This document shows positions 45,209 to 55,204 of a stretch of 64,000 nucleotides of DNA, one piece after another (the first letter of the stretch is position 1; each line of letters starts with the position of its first letter). Source of the stretch: Trinickia acidisoli (GTDB lineage: Bacteria; Pseudomonadota; Gammaproteobacteria; Burkholderiales; Burkholderiaceae); NCBI RefSeq assembly GCF_017315725.1, contig NZ_JAFLRG010000001.1, positions 1,984,001-2,048,000 of the forward strand, given 5' to 3'. A program made the position numbers and the translations under genes. The notes below the pieces were generated by a model, which searched no databases, was not told the DNA's origin, and saw only the letters and a program-made list of their open reading frames with translations.

Positions 45209-46042
45209 ATGGACACGATCGACGCACATCAGCATTTCTGGCAACTCGCGCGCGGCGACTACGATTGGCTCACACCGGCCCTCGCGCCGCTCTATCGCGA
45301 CTTCACGCCGCAGGACCTGCGCCCGCTCATGCACGTCGCCGGGATCTCGCGCAGCGTCGTCGTGCAAGCGGCGCCGACGCTGGCGGAAACGCGCTATCTG
45401 CTCGATTTGGCGCGTGGCGATCCGGCGATCGCTGGGGTCGTCGGCTGGGTGCCGCTCGACGATCCCGATGCGCCCGCGCTCATCGCCGAGCTTGCGCGTG
45501 AGCCCAAGTTCAAGGGCGTGCGGCCGATGCTGCAGGATTTGCCCGACGACGGATGGATCGCACGGCCGGAACTCGAGCCGGCGATCGACGCACTGATCGA
45601 GTGCGGCCTCGTTTTCGACGCGCTCGTCTTGACGCGCCACCTCCCGTACCTGACGCCATTCGCACGCAGGCATCCGCGCTTGCGGATGGTGCTCGACCAC
45701 GGCGCGAAACCGCCGATCGCCGACGGCGCCGCCGGTTGGCTGCCGTGGGCGCAGCGCATCGCGGAGCTCGCAGCGCTGCCGCATGTTTTCTGCAAGATGT
45801 CCGGGCTGGTGACGGAAGCCGGGACACCCTGTACGGATACGATGCTCGAACCTTACCTCGCGCATCTCGTCGACCATTTCGGCGTGGCGCGCATGATGTG
45901 GGGCAGCGATTGGCCCGTCGTCGACATGAACGGCGGCTACCTCGCGTGGCACGCATGCGCGATGCGGTTTGCCGAGCGCCTGACGCCCGGTGAGCGCGCT
46001 GCGCTGTTTGGCGGCACGGCGCGCGCCTGCTACGGTCTTTAA
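45209..46042 (+). CDS. COG3618 amidohydrolase, probable L-fucono-lactonase
   Basis: The product has 277 residues from ATG 45209. Amidohydrolase features are H7 and H9 in DAHQHFW at the start, a KGVRPMLQ segment, a VLDHGAKPP histidine and the catalytic Asp in GSDWPV. COG3618 members hydrolyse sugar lactones; one from Burkholderia multivorans is an established L-fucono-1,5-lactonase. It would open the lactone made by the aldo/keto reductase. Confidence 0.88.
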   Translation: MDTIDAHQHFWQLARGDYDWLTPALAPLYRDFTPQDLRPLMHVAGISRSVVVQAAPTLAETRYLLDLARGDPAIAGVVGWVPLDDPDAPALIAELAREPKFKGVRPMLQDLPDDGWIARPELEPAIDALIECGLVFDALVLTRHLPYLTPFARRHPRLRMVLDHGAKPPIADGAAGWLPWAQRIAELAALPHVFCKMSGLVTEAGTPCTDTMLEPYLAHLVDHFGVARMMWGSDWPVVDMNGGYLAWHACAMRFAERLTPGERAALFGGTARACYGL

Positions 46043-46849
<807 letters not shown>

Positions 46850-46904
46850 TCGAGCGATGGATGCTTCCAGCGCCGTGTTACCCCTTTGAGGACTGAGCAA
46901 TACG

Positions 46905-47753
46905 ATGAAACTTCTTCGATATGGCCCCAAGGGCCAGGAAAAGCCCGGGCTCGTCGATGCCGACGGCGTGATGCGCGATCTGTCGTCGGTCGTCGACGAT
47001 ATCGCGGGCGACGTGCTCGGTGATGCCGCTCTTGCCCGGCTGCGCGCCGTCGATACGTCGACGCTGCCGCGCGTGCCCGCCGATGCGCGCATCGGCGCTT
47101 GTGTCGGCCGCGTCGGCAAGATGGTCTGCATCGGTCTGAATTATGCCGATCACGCGGCCGAGTCGAATCTGCCGGTGCCGACCGAGCCGGTCGTTTTCAA
47201 CAAATGGACGAGCGCGATCGTCGGCCCGAACGACGATGTCGAAATCCCGCGCGGCTCGACCAAGACGGACTGGGAAGTCGAACTGGGCGTCGTCATCGGC
47301 AAGCCTTGCAAGTACGTCGACGCGGCTGATGCGCTCGATTACGTGGCCGGCTATTGCGTCGTCAACGACGTGTCGGAGCGCGAGTGGCAAATCGAGCGCG
47401 GTGGCCAGTGGGACAAAGGCAAGGGCTTCGATACGTTCGGCCCGATCGGCCCCTGGCTCGTGACGCGCGACGAAGTGCCCGATCCGCAGCGGCTCGACCT
47501 GTGGCTCGAAGTGGACGGCCATCGCTATCAGAACGGCAACACACGGACGATGGTCTTCGGCGTTGCCGAACTCGTCGCTTACTTGAGCCGTTGCATGAGC
47601 TTGCAGCCCGGTGACGTCATATCGACGGGTACGCCGCCCGGCGTGGGGCTCGGCATCAAGCCTATCCCGGTCTATCTGAAAGCGGGGCAGACGATGCGGC
47701 TCGGCATCGCCGGGCTCGGCGAGCAGCGCCAGAAGACGGTGGCGGTGGAGTAA
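46905..47753 (+). CDS. fumarylacetoacetate-hydrolase family, probable 2,4-diketo-3-deoxy-L-fuconate hydrolase
   Basis: The product has 282 residues. FAH features: CIGLNYADHAAE, FNKWTSAIVGPND, the metal-binding acids in KTDWEVELGVVIG, GYCVVNDVSEREWQ, GKGFDTFGPIGPWLVTRDE, and STGTPPGVGLG. In the fucose pathway this enzyme cleaves 2,4-diketo-3-deoxy-L-fuconate to pyruvate and L-lactate. It is the last gene of the operon on this strand. Confidence 0.9.
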   Translation: MKLLRYGPKGQEKPGLVDADGVMRDLSSVVDDIAGDVLGDAALARLRAVDTSTLPRVPADARIGACVGRVGKMVCIGLNYADHAAESNLPVPTEPVVFNKWTSAIVGPNDDVEIPRGSTKTDWEVELGVVIGKPCKYVDAADALDYVAGYCVVNDVSEREWQIERGGQWDKGKGFDTFGPIGPWLVTRDEVPDPQRLDLWLEVDGHRYQNGNTRTMVFGVAELVAYLSRCMSLQPGDVISTGTPPGVGLGIKPIPVYLKAGQTMRLGIAGLGEQRQKTVAVE

Positions 47754-47807
47754 GCGTCAGCGCGCGCTCCTACGGCTGTCGGGTTGTCCTGACGGCCCGA
47801 TTTGGCA

Positions 47808-48182
47808 TCAAATGCCTGCGTCGTCGGCGAGTAGGCTGTGCAATCGGCTGTGTTCCAGCGGCGTGGCCTCGTCGTCGACGCATTGCACGTACCAATGGCC
47901 GCGCGCGGTATCGCCGCACCATTGAGCACTGCCGGCCGCTCCCTCGAACGGCCCGCTTTCACTCTGCCACTCGAGTTCGTCGAGCGCGCAGAGCGGCGCG
48001 CGCTCGTGCGCGTCGCACAATAGCGTCACGCCGGGCCGTGCGTGCACGATGCCCGATGCAGGCAAAGCGAGGCCGAAATGGCTTTCCCGCGACCATCGCT
48101 GCGCGCCGCGGTCGATCCAGACGATGGCATAGGCGCACGGATGGGTTTTCTCGAACGTACTGAGATGGATGGCGATGCGCAT
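47808..48182 (-). CDS. hypothetical protein, 124 residues
   Basis: ATG 48182 gives MRIAIHLSTFEKTHPCAYAIVWIDRG. The protein is strand-rich, cytoplasmic, with several Trp and Cys residues (QWCGDTARGHWYVQCVDDE). It is convergent with the FAH-type gene and upstream of it lies fnr's end on the same strand. I do not recognise a family. Base composition and codon pattern fit the surroundings, so it is probably real. Confidence 0.5.
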   Translation of the reverse strand: MRIAIHLSTFEKTHPCAYAIVWIDRGAQRWSRESHFGLALPASGIVHARPGVTLLCDAHERAPLCALDELEWQSESGPFEGAAGSAQWCGDTARGHWYVQCVDDEATPLEHSRLHSLLADDAGI

Positions 48183-48333
48183 CGTCGTGCCCTCGTCTCG
48201 CGCTGCGTGTCGGTCGGTCGAAAGAACGCGGCGAATTGAACGAGGCCGCATCCGTCACGATCGATCATCGCGCGAATGCGGGGCGATCGCCTTGCTTTGG
48301 GTCAAGAGAAAGGCACGGCCGTGCAGGCCGTCA

Positions 48334-49110
48334 TTACACACGCCCCAGCGCATCCAGGTTGACGATGCGAATTTGCTTGCCGTGCGTTTGCACGAGCCCG
48401 TCGCGCTGAAACTTCGAAAACATCCGGCTCACCGTTTCGAGCTTCATGCCGAGATAGTTGCCCATCTCTTCGCGGGTCATGCGCAGGTTGAATTCGGCGG
48501 CCGAGTAGCCGCGCGCCTTCAAGCGGCTCGACAAGTTCAGCAAGAAGGCGGCAACGCGCTGCTCCGCACTCATCGTGCCGAGCAGCAGCATCAACGACGA
48601 TTCGCGCACGATTTCGCCGCTCATCATGCGCAGCACTTGCTGCTGCAGGCGCTTGGACTCTGCGCACATCGATTCGAGCAACGCGTAGGGGATGATGCAG
48701 ACGCTGCTGTCTTCGATGGCGATCGCATCGCTGCTATGGCGCTCGGTGCAGACGCCGTCGAGGCCGAGCACTTCGCCGGCCAGATGAAAACCCGTGACCT
48801 GCTCGCGGCCGTCGCGATGCATGACGACGGTTTTGAACGAACCCGAACGAATCGCATAGATGCTCTGGAACGGATCGCTCGTGCGATAGAGTGCGTCGCC
48901 GCGCTTGATGAGGCGTGTTGCGCTGACGATCGCATCGAAGCGCGAGAGTTCTTGATCGCTCAACGTTTGGGGCATGCAGGCCGAGCGCATCGAGCAAATG
49001 GTGCAGTGCCGGGCAGAGCGGACCGGGGCGGCCTTGCCGTTCGCGCATGCCGGGGCGGGGACCGCCGGTGCCGTCGCAATGTCGTCGACGAACGTTGCTT
49101 CGTTGAACAT
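48334..49110 (-). CDS. fnr: FNR/Anr-type oxygen-sensing transcription factor
   Basis: The product has 258 residues. The four [4Fe-4S] ligands are present with E. coli FNR spacing: C36, C39 and C45 (HCTICSMRSAC), and C138 (SSVCIIPY). The cyclic-nucleotide-like barrel has YAIRSGSFKT and ITGFHLAGE-type TGFHLAGEVLG. The helix-turn-helix has MTREEMGNYLGMKLETVSRMFSKFQRDG, where E..SR reads TTGAT half-sites. It activates low-oxygen genes. A possible FNR box lies in its own upstream region and a better one before the adjacent stress-protein gene. Confidence 0.93.
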   Translation of the reverse strand: MFNEATFVDDIATAPAVPAPACANGKAAPVRSARHCTICSMRSACMPQTLSDQELSRFDAIVSATRLIKRGDALYRTSDPFQSIYAIRSGSFKTVVMHRDGREQVTGFHLAGEVLGLDGVCTERHSSDAIAIEDSSVCIIPYALLESMCAESKRLQQQVLRMMSGEIVRESSLMLLLGTMSAEQRVAAFLLNLSSRLKARGYSAAEFNLRMTREEMGNYLGMKLETVSRMFSKFQRDGLVQTHGKQIRIVNLDALGRV

Positions 49111-49250
49111 ACGACCTCCTCAAAGGGACTGCATACCGCCTTAGCGGTGCGATACGTCGATTACATGATTGGCAGTATCGGAGGTCGGGCGCTACAAGGA
49201 AATCGGCGGCGTATGAAACTGCGGTAAGTGTTGACGAAGCTTTGTAAGGA

Positions 49251-49264
49251 TTGTCCTACATCAA
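49251..49264. promoter_or_regulatory. candidate FNR box in the 367-bp fnr upstream region
   Basis: TTGTC-CTAC-ATCAA matches the TTGAT-N4-ATCAA consensus at eight of ten positions, about 140-154 bp upstream of fnr. It may mediate autoregulation. No gene was recognised in 49111-49477. Confidence 0.42.
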
Positions 49265-49477
49265 CGCGTGGCGAAGTTGCGTGCACGCTGCACGGGCAAG
49301 TGCATGAGCCGTTGGGATGTAATCGATTTCATCCCGCCGTGCGCACGCGAATGCACATTGGTTGCGCGCGCAATCAAGTGATGGAATAAAGCACGGAACG
49401 ATAGAACTGACGAAAGAGGGCGCCGATTCGACGGCCGAATCGGCGCTGCCGCAGCTCAGGTTTTCGGCTGGATTCGC

Positions 49478-49951
49478 CTAGCTCGGCGTCGCTTCACGCG
49501 TCGTGTCGCCGGCCGGTATCAGCAGCACCGGGCACAACGAGATGCGCAAGAAGCGCTCGGCAACGCTGCCGAGGATCAATCGACGAAATCCACGTCGCCC
49601 GTGCGTACCCATGACGACGAGATCGGCGGACCACTCATTGGCGACGCGCAAAATGCTATGCGAGATGTCGTCGCCTAGCGGACTCGTTTCGACGATACGC
49701 GGCGTACCGGCCACGTGCTCGCGTGCCATCTTCGCGCGCGCTTCGGCATTGACGCGCGAGCCTTCTTCGAGCAGCGCGTCGCGAACGATGGTCGGGTCGT
49801 AGCCGGGCGCGTCGGCCCCGGCGATTGAGACGTCGACGACGTAGAGCGGTACCAGCTGCGCGCCGAATTCGCGCGCGATGCGCAAAGCCGACTCGAATGC
49901 ACGCGTGGACGTTTCACTGCCGTCGATCGGCGCAAGGATGCGTTTATACAT
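49478..49951 (-). CDS. universal stress protein (UspA family)
   Basis: The product has 157 residues from ATG 49951. It starts YKRILAPIDGSETSTRAFESA and ends with the ATP-binding pattern VMGTHGRRGFRRLILGSVAERFLR, G-2x-G-9x-G(S/T), so it is an ATP-binding Usp. Such proteins support survival under oxygen or energy limitation. An FNR-like box 66-79 bp upstream (50017-50030) fits control by the adjacent FNR. Confidence 0.92.
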   Translation of the reverse strand: MYKRILAPIDGSETSTRAFESALRIAREFGAQLVPLYVVDVSIAGADAPGYDPTIVRDALLEEGSRVNAEARAKMAREHVAGTPRIVETSPLGDDISHSILRVANEWSADLVVMGTHGRRGFRRLILGSVAERFLRISLCPVLLIPAGDTTREATPS

Positions 49952-50016
49952 ATCGGGGCCTCGCCGTTTGATAAGGAACAACGTCGTTATGATCGGCGGC
50001 AACGCGCGGCGTCGCG

Positions 50017-50030
50017 CTGATCCAAGTCAA
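50017..50030 (-). promoter_or_regulatory. FNR-like box upstream of the universal stress protein gene
   Basis: On the minus strand it reads TTGAC-TTGG-ATCAG, eight of ten consensus positions and nearly the same as the site at 690-703. Its distance from the start codon suits a class II activator site. It overlaps the end of the phaZ gene. Confidence 0.6.
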
Positions 50031-51427
50031 GCGATCCGCGAACCTGTGCGCCGATCCTGCGTCGCGAGCCGAAACCGCCGCAGCGCCGGATGGATCGCTT
50101 CATGCCAGCGCGGCCCCGTGAACAGGTCGTAGTGATCGCAGCCGTCGACGGTCATGCGCATGCGCATCGCGTTGGGGATGGCGTGGCAAATCTCGTGCGC
50201 CGCGTGCGTTTGCCCGGCGCCGGTGATGTCGTCGTGATCGCCCTCGACCGTGCAAAGCGCCGTTGCCATCAACGCGTCGGGCGTCACGCGGCGCGCGCCG
50301 ACCGACCAGGTGCCCCGCGCGAGTCGCTGCTCCTGAAAAACGACGCGCAGCGTGTCGAGGAAGTAGTCTTCATCCATGTCGAGCACGGCCGAGTATTCAT
50401 TGAGCGAGCGCAGGCTCGCGGCGATGGCGCGGGCGTCGCCCGATAGGCGGCTCGTCCAATAGCGCGATTCGAGCGCCATTTGACGATGCGGATGGGCGGC
50501 GACGATCGCCGCATGCTGAACGTAACCGGGGTAGATGCGTCGGCCCGCGCCCGTGTAGCACGACGGGACGGTGTCGATGACCGTTTGGCGGAACCAATCG
50601 ATGTCGTGCGTGGCGGCCAAACGATCGACCGTCGTCGGATGCAAGCGCGTATCGATCGGTCCGCCCATCAACGTGACGCTCAGCGGCGCGGTATTGCCGT
50701 CCGAGGCGGCGGCCAATGCCGCGGCCGCGAGCGCCGGCGGGGCCGCTTGGCAGACGGCGAGCACGTGCACGCCGCGCTCGGCGAGCAGACGCAGAAAGCG
50801 TTCGACGACGAGCACGTAGTCATTCAAACCGAAGTGGCCCTCGCTGAGCGCGACGTCGCGCGCATTGGCCCAGTCGGTGACGTAGACGTCGGCATCCTCG
50901 AGCAGTGTCTCGACGGTTTCGCGCAGCATGACGGCGTGGTGCCCGGCGAGGGGCGTCACGAGCAGCACGCAGGCGTGCTCCGAAAGTCCGGCCGTGCGCC
51001 GAAGCGAGGCAGCGCGCGCGTCCTCGCGCTCGCGCTCGGCGAGAACGGCGGGCGTCTCTTCGCTTACGTTCTCGCCAGGTTCCGCCGACGGCGCTTCCCA
51101 TTCGCGCTTGAATCGGCGCAGCGCGCAAAAGGCGGTCCGGTCGACGATCGTCTCGTTCACAGGTACGATCCGCCCCGCGATTCGCACCGATGCGATGCCG
51201 AACGGCGGAGGCTCCGGCGTCGCCTGCAGCAGCCGGTAGAGCCAATCGCATCCTGGCAGCGCGATGCTCGCGAGGCGGGCATTGTCGGCATAGTGCGTGC
51301 CGGCCTGCGGATCGGTCTTCGAAGTCGCCCACGTGGGCACGGCACACCACGGCGCAGCGGCAAACGCGGTCCACGCATCGAGCGAGCGCAGCAGCGCACG
51401 TTGCGTTTCGAGCCATTGGTAGAGCAT
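50027..51427 (-). CDS. phaZ: intracellular poly(3-hydroxybutyrate) depolymerase
   Basis: The product has 466 residues, no signal peptide. The nucleophile is probably C226 in VLAVCQAAPP, as in Ralstonia PhaZa1-type enzymes where Cys replaces the lipase-box Ser. Other features are LLVTPLAGHHAVMLRETV, VYVTDWANARDVPLS-like segment (DWANARDVALSEGHFGLNDYV), and the C-terminal CTVEGDHDDITGAGQTHAA and CDHYDLFTGPRWHEAI. It mobilises stored PHB. An Arg/Glu-rich insert near 110-145 is variable. It precedes the Usp gene by 76 bp on the same strand. Confidence 0.87.
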   Translation of the reverse strand: MLYQWLETQRALLRSLDAWTAFAAAPWCAVPTWATSKTDPQAGTHYADNARLASIALPGCDWLYRLLQATPEPPPFGIASVRIAGRIVPVNETIVDRTAFCALRRFKREWEAPSAEPGENVSEETPAVLAEREREDARAASLRRTAGLSEHACVLLVTPLAGHHAVMLRETVETLLEDADVYVTDWANARDVALSEGHFGLNDYVLVVERFLRLLAERGVHVLAVCQAAPPALAAAALAAASDGNTAPLSVTLMGGPIDTRLHPTTVDRLAATHDIDWFRQTVIDTVPSCYTGAGRRIYPGYVQHAAIVAAHPHRQMALESRYWTSRLSGDARAIAASLRSLNEYSAVLDMDEDYFLDTLRVVFQEQRLARGTWSVGARRVTPDALMATALCTVEGDHDDITGAGQTHAAHEICHAIPNAMRMRMTVDGCDHYDLFTGPRWHEAIHPALRRFRLATQDRRTGSRIA

Positions 51428-51672
51428 GGTCGCCTCCGGCCGGATGCCGCGTCGCGAGCGGCTCGCGGCGCCCCGGCAACGCCTAGGCGGGCCGGATCGG
51501 GATGGGCGCGCGCCCTGCGGGTCGCACGCGGCGGCAACGAGGCCGCTCGACTATTGTGCGGACGGCCGGTATCGGCTGGCAACCCCGTGGTTTGCGCAAG
51601 CGTTGGAGTTGCGCCCTTGCGCAACGCGTAACCGGTTCAAATTGCCGAGTTGCGTCGCGACCTGTTGTACTA

Positions 51673-51690
51673 TTGGACGTTTTTGTCCAA
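51673..51690 (+). promoter_or_regulatory. small inverted repeat in the ppiD leader
   Basis: TTGGAC-GTTTTT-GTCCAA is a perfect 6-bp repeat 15 bp before the ppiD start codon. It could form a hairpin near the ribosome site or be an operator. Confidence 0.4.
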
Positions 51691-51705
51691 CGTAACCGGT
51701 CACGC

Positions 51706-53637
51706 ATGCTCGATTTCTTTCGCAACCATCAGCGTCTGATGATGCTCATGCTCGTCCTCGTCATCGTACCGGGGCTGGGCGTCCTCGGGATACAAGGCTT
51801 TCGCGGGTTCTTCGACGAAAGCGCGAACGTCGCGAGCGTCAACGGACACAAGATCACCCGGGCCGAATTCGACAGCGCGATGCGCCAGCAGCTCGATCAG
51901 GCGCGTCAGTTCCTCGGGGCGCAGTTCGATTCGAAGGCGCTCGACACGCCGGCGCGCCGCCGCGATCTGCTCGACAACCTGATCCAGCAGCACGCGTTGG
52001 CCGACGAAGCGCAGCGCGAATATTTGACGGCGTCGGACGCCGCGGTGCGCCGCGCGCTGCTCGCCGATCCGGTCATTTCCTCGCTACGCAAGCCGGACGG
52101 CTCGATCGACGTCGATCGCTACAAGCAACTGCTCGCGATGCAGGGCATGACGCCCGAGCAATACGACGAGCGTGTGCGCTACGGGCTGGCGGTCGACCAG
52201 ATCCCGCAAAGCATCGAGGAAAGCGCGTTCACGCCGAAGGCACTGGCCGATCGCATCTCCCAGCTCGCCGAGGCGCAGCGCACGGTGCAAGCGCTCGTGC
52301 TGCACGCGAGCGATTACGCGTCGAAGGTGCAGCCGACCGACGCGCAACTGTCGGCGTATTACGCCGCGCACAGCGCCGACTTCGCGACGCCCGCCACGGC
52401 GACGATCGACTACCTGGTGCTGTCGCCGGCCGCGTTGGCGACGGGTGTTACGCCGAGCGACAGCGATGCGAAGAAGTATTACGACGACAACATCGCGCAC
52501 TACACCACGCCGCGCGAAGTTCGCGTGAGCCAAATCCTGATTGCGTCGCCGAAATCGGCGAGCCCGGCCGACGACGCCAAAGCGAAGGCGAAGGCCGATG
52601 CCGTGCTGGCCGAGGTCAAGGCCCATCCGGATCAATTCGCTCAGATCGCGCAGAAGGAATCGCAAGATCCGGGTTCGGCGGCGAAGGGCGGCGACCTGGG
52701 TTGGTCGACGAGCGGCACGCTGACGGGCGAAAAGGCGTTCGATACGGCGGCGATGGCGTTGAACAAGGACGAGGTGAGCAGCGTCGTCCATTCGTCCTTC
52801 GGCTACCACGTGATCAAAGTGACGGACGTCAAGCCCGCCGTGACCAAGCCGTTCGACGAGGTGAAGGCCTCGATCCTCAAGGACTTGGCCACGGAACTCG
52901 CGACGAAGGCGTACAGCGACGATTCGGACGGCTTCACGTCGACGGTCTACGAACAGGCGAAGAGCCTGAAGCCGGCCGCCGACAAATACAAGCTGACGAT
53001 TCAAACGGCCACGGTCACGACGAAGCCGAATCCGGCGCTGCCGCCCGCCAGTCCGCTCAACAATCCGAAGTTCCTCACGGCTGTGTTCGCCGACGATTCG
53101 GTCAAGAGCCATAACAACACGCAGGCGATCGACGTCGGCAACAGCACGCTGATTGCGGCGCACGTGACCGACTACAAGAGCGCCGCCACGCCGCCGCTCG
53201 CATCGATCAAAGATGCGGTGCGCGCGAAGTACGTCGCTGAGCAAGCGGACGAGCTGGCCCGCAAGGACGGCGAAGCCAAGCTGGCCGCGCTGCAAAAATC
53301 GAAGTCGACGGCCGGTTTCGCCGCCGAGCAGAAGGTCTCGCGCATGGACACGCAGGGTGTCTCGCCGCTCGCGCTCAGCGCCATCTTCAAGGCCGACGAC
53401 AGTAAGCTGCCTGCGTACGTGGGGGTCGATCTCGGCAACGACGGCTACGCGATCTACCGCGTCAATGCCGTGGTGCCGCCGGCGCCGATCGACTCGGCCC
53501 GGCTCGCGGCCGCGCAGCGCCAGCTTGCGCAGGTCGACGCGCAGACGCAGTTGGAAGCGTACGTCGAGTCGCTGCGCAAGCGCTCGAAAGTGAAGCTCTA
53601 CGGTTCGCTCGACGCGTCGCAGTCAGATTCGCAATGA
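51706..53637 (+). CDS. ppiD: periplasmic chaperone/PPIase PpiD (SurA N-terminal domain protein)
   Basis: The product has 643 residues from ATG 51706. A single N-terminal membrane helix (about 9-32, MMLMLVLVIVPGLGVLGIQGF) anchors it in the inner membrane. A SurA-like chaperone region follows (NVASVNGHKITRAEFDSAMRQ), then a parvulin domain (about 266-372) with VRVSQILIASP, GGDLGWSTSG and SSFGYHVIKV. It helps secreted proteins leave the Sec translocon. In the classical cluster it is directly after hupB, but here it is 34 kb away. Confidence 0.93.
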   Translation: MLDFFRNHQRLMMLMLVLVIVPGLGVLGIQGFRGFFDESANVASVNGHKITRAEFDSAMRQQLDQARQFLGAQFDSKALDTPARRRDLLDNLIQQHALADEAQREYLTASDAAVRRALLADPVISSLRKPDGSIDVDRYKQLLAMQGMTPEQYDERVRYGLAVDQIPQSIEESAFTPKALADRISQLAEAQRTVQALVLHASDYASKVQPTDAQLSAYYAAHSADFATPATATIDYLVLSPAALATGVTPSDSDAKKYYDDNIAHYTTPREVRVSQILIASPKSASPADDAKAKAKADAVLAEVKAHPDQFAQIAQKESQDPGSAAKGGDLGWSTSGTLTGEKAFDTAAMALNKDEVSSVVHSSFGYHVIKVTDVKPAVTKPFDEVKASILKDLATELATKAYSDDSDGFTSTVYEQAKSLKPAADKYKLTIQTATVTTKPNPALPPASPLNNPKFLTAVFADDSVKSHNNTQAIDVGNSTLIAAHVTDYKSAATPPLASIKDAVRAKYVAEQADELARKDGEAKLAALQKSKSTAGFAAEQKVSRMDTQGVSPLALSAIFKADDSKLPAYVGVDLGNDGYAIYRVNAVVPPAPIDSARLAAAQRQLAQVDAQTQLEAYVESLRKRSKVKLYGSLDASQSDSQ

Positions 53638-53736
53638 TGGCGTAAGGCCGATTGCCGGATGACGGTAATCGGCCGCGGTTGCAGGTCGTGCCTTTGTTGT
53701 GCGGCGCTGCGGCCGAGGCCCGGTCGTGCCCCTCAA

Positions 53737-53768
53737 AAAAAACCGCGCTCGCCGGCGCGGTTTTTTTA
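53737..53768. terminator. bidirectional rho-independent terminator between ppiD and tesA
   Basis: An ACCGCGC/GCGCGGT stem is flanked by A-rich and T-rich runs on the two sides, so it can work for both convergent genes. Confidence 0.88.
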
Positions 53769-53823
53769 TTTCCCGCCCGCGCGCCGCGCGCATTACGCGC
53801 GGGCGGAACCCACCGCGATCGCG

Positions 53824-54498
53824 TCAGTGGCGTTGCTTCGGCAGCAGCGGGGCCAGCACAGGCCACACGTTGCCGAGCAATGCCGGCTGTGCCTGCTGCG
53901 CGGGGTGCATCTGATCGGATTGAAACATGTCGGGCCGATTTTCGATGCCGGCCAGCAGGAACGGCACGAGACGCACGTTCATGTCGTGCGCGAGCTTGCC
54001 GTACATGGCATGAAAACGCTGGGTGTAGGCCTGGCCGTAATTGGACGGCACATACATGCCGACGAGCACGACCTTGGCGTGTCCTTGTTGCGCCTGCTCG
54101 ACGATCGTGCGCAAATTGTCCTCGGTCGTCGAAAGCGGCACGCCGCGCAGCGCGTCGTTCGCGCCGAGCTCGACGATGACGATCGATGGCTTGAGCCGTT
54201 CCATGAGCTCGGGCATACGCGCCCGTCCACCGCTCGTGGTATCGCCGCTGATGCTCGCGTTCGCGACGCTATAATCGATTCGCTCCTGCGCCAACCGTTG
54301 GCGCAGGAGGGCGACCCATCCGGTGTCTCGCGGAAGACCATACTCGGCGGAGATGCTGTCGCCGAGCACGACGATGACGGGGCGCGTTGCTTCGGCGCTG
54401 CGCGCGGGCGTGGCCGTGAACGATGAGAGTGCAATGAGGCCCGAGGCCATCAACGCGGCCGCGGCGGCCGTACCGACTATCCAGCGACGCTTGTTCAT
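53824..54498 (-). CDS. tesA: TesA-type lysophospholipase/arylesterase (GDSL family)
   Basis: The product has 224 residues from ATG 54498, with a signal peptide (about 1-35, ending ARSA-EAT), so it is periplasmic. SGNH motifs: GDSIS (block I, Ser nucleophile), SGDTTSGG (block II), ELGANDAL (block III) and DQMHP (block V, Asp and His). It hydrolyses acyl thioesters and lysophospholipids. Its start codon overlaps that of the divergent ABC gene by two bases, so each leader lies inside the other's coding region. Confidence 0.9.
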   Translation of the reverse strand: MNKRRWIVGTAAAAALMASGLIALSSFTATPARSAEATRPVIVVLGDSISAEYGLPRDTGWVALLRQRLAQERIDYSVANASISGDTTSGGRARMPELMERLKPSIVIVELGANDALRGVPLSTTEDNLRTIVEQAQQGHAKVVLVGMYVPSNYGQAYTQRFHAMYGKLAHDMNVRLVPFLLAGIENRPDMFQSDQMHPAQQAQPALLGNVWPVLAPLLPKQRH

Positions 54499-55204
54499 GC
54501 CAGAAAACACTAATGCCATTATCGAAGTGCGCAGTTTATGCAAGCGGGTCAAGGATGCAACAGGCGAGTTGACGATACTCGAGAACATCGAGCTGGACGT
54601 TATCGCCGGCACGAGCGTGGCGATCGTCGGGGCGTCCGGTTCGGGCAAGTCAACGTTGCTTGGCTTGCTCGCGGGATTGGACAACGCAACGTCGGGTTCG
54701 GTTCGGTTGCTCGGCCGCGAGCTTTCGACGCTTTCGGAAGACGAGCGCGCGCGGCTCAGAAACGGCTCGATCGGCTTCGTCTTCCAATCCTTTCAACTGA
54801 TGCCGCATCTGACCGCGCTCGAAAACGTCCGCTTGCCGCTCGAGCTGCAAGGCGGCATCGAAGCGCACGAGGCTACCACGCGCGCGCAGGCATTGCTCGA
54901 GCAAGTCGGACTCAGCAAGCGCACTCAGCATTATCCGAAGCTTCTTTCGGGCGGCGAACAGCAACGCGTCGCGCTGGCGCGCGCGTTCGTCACACGCCCC
55001 GCAATTCTGTTCGCCGACGAACCGACGGGTAGTCTCGACGCAGCCACGGGCCGTGCCGTCATCGATCTCATGTTCGAACTGAACGCGGCGCAGGGCGCGA
55101 CCCTCATACTCGTGACCCATGACACCGAGCTGGCCCACCGCTGCTCGCGCACGGTGACGATCGAGGCGGGCCGCGTTCTCGGACGCAGCCCGCCCGGCGC
55201 TTAG
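54497..55204 (+). CDS. ABC transporter ATP-binding protein (LolD/YbbA type), no permease nearby
   Basis: The product has 235 residues. Walker A is GASGSGKST, the signature is [15 protein letters not shown], and Walker B is [12 protein letters not shown], typical of MacB/LolD-type ATPases. In E. coli tesA and ybbA are also divergent, and ybbA is followed by the permease ybbP. Here the next gene is convergent pgi, overlapping by four bases, so the permease is missing from the locus. Confidence 0.9.
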   Translation: MPENTNAIIEVRSLCKRVKDATGELTILENIELDVIAGTSVAIVGASGSGKSTLLGLLAGLDNATSGSVRLLGRELSTLSEDERARLRNGSIGFVFQSFQLMPHLTALENVRLPLELQGGIEAHEATTRAQALLEQVGLSKRTQHYPKLLSGGEQQRVALARAFVTRPAILFADEPTGSLDAATGRAVIDLMFELNAAQGATLILVTHDTELAHRCSRTVTIEAGRVLGRSPPGA

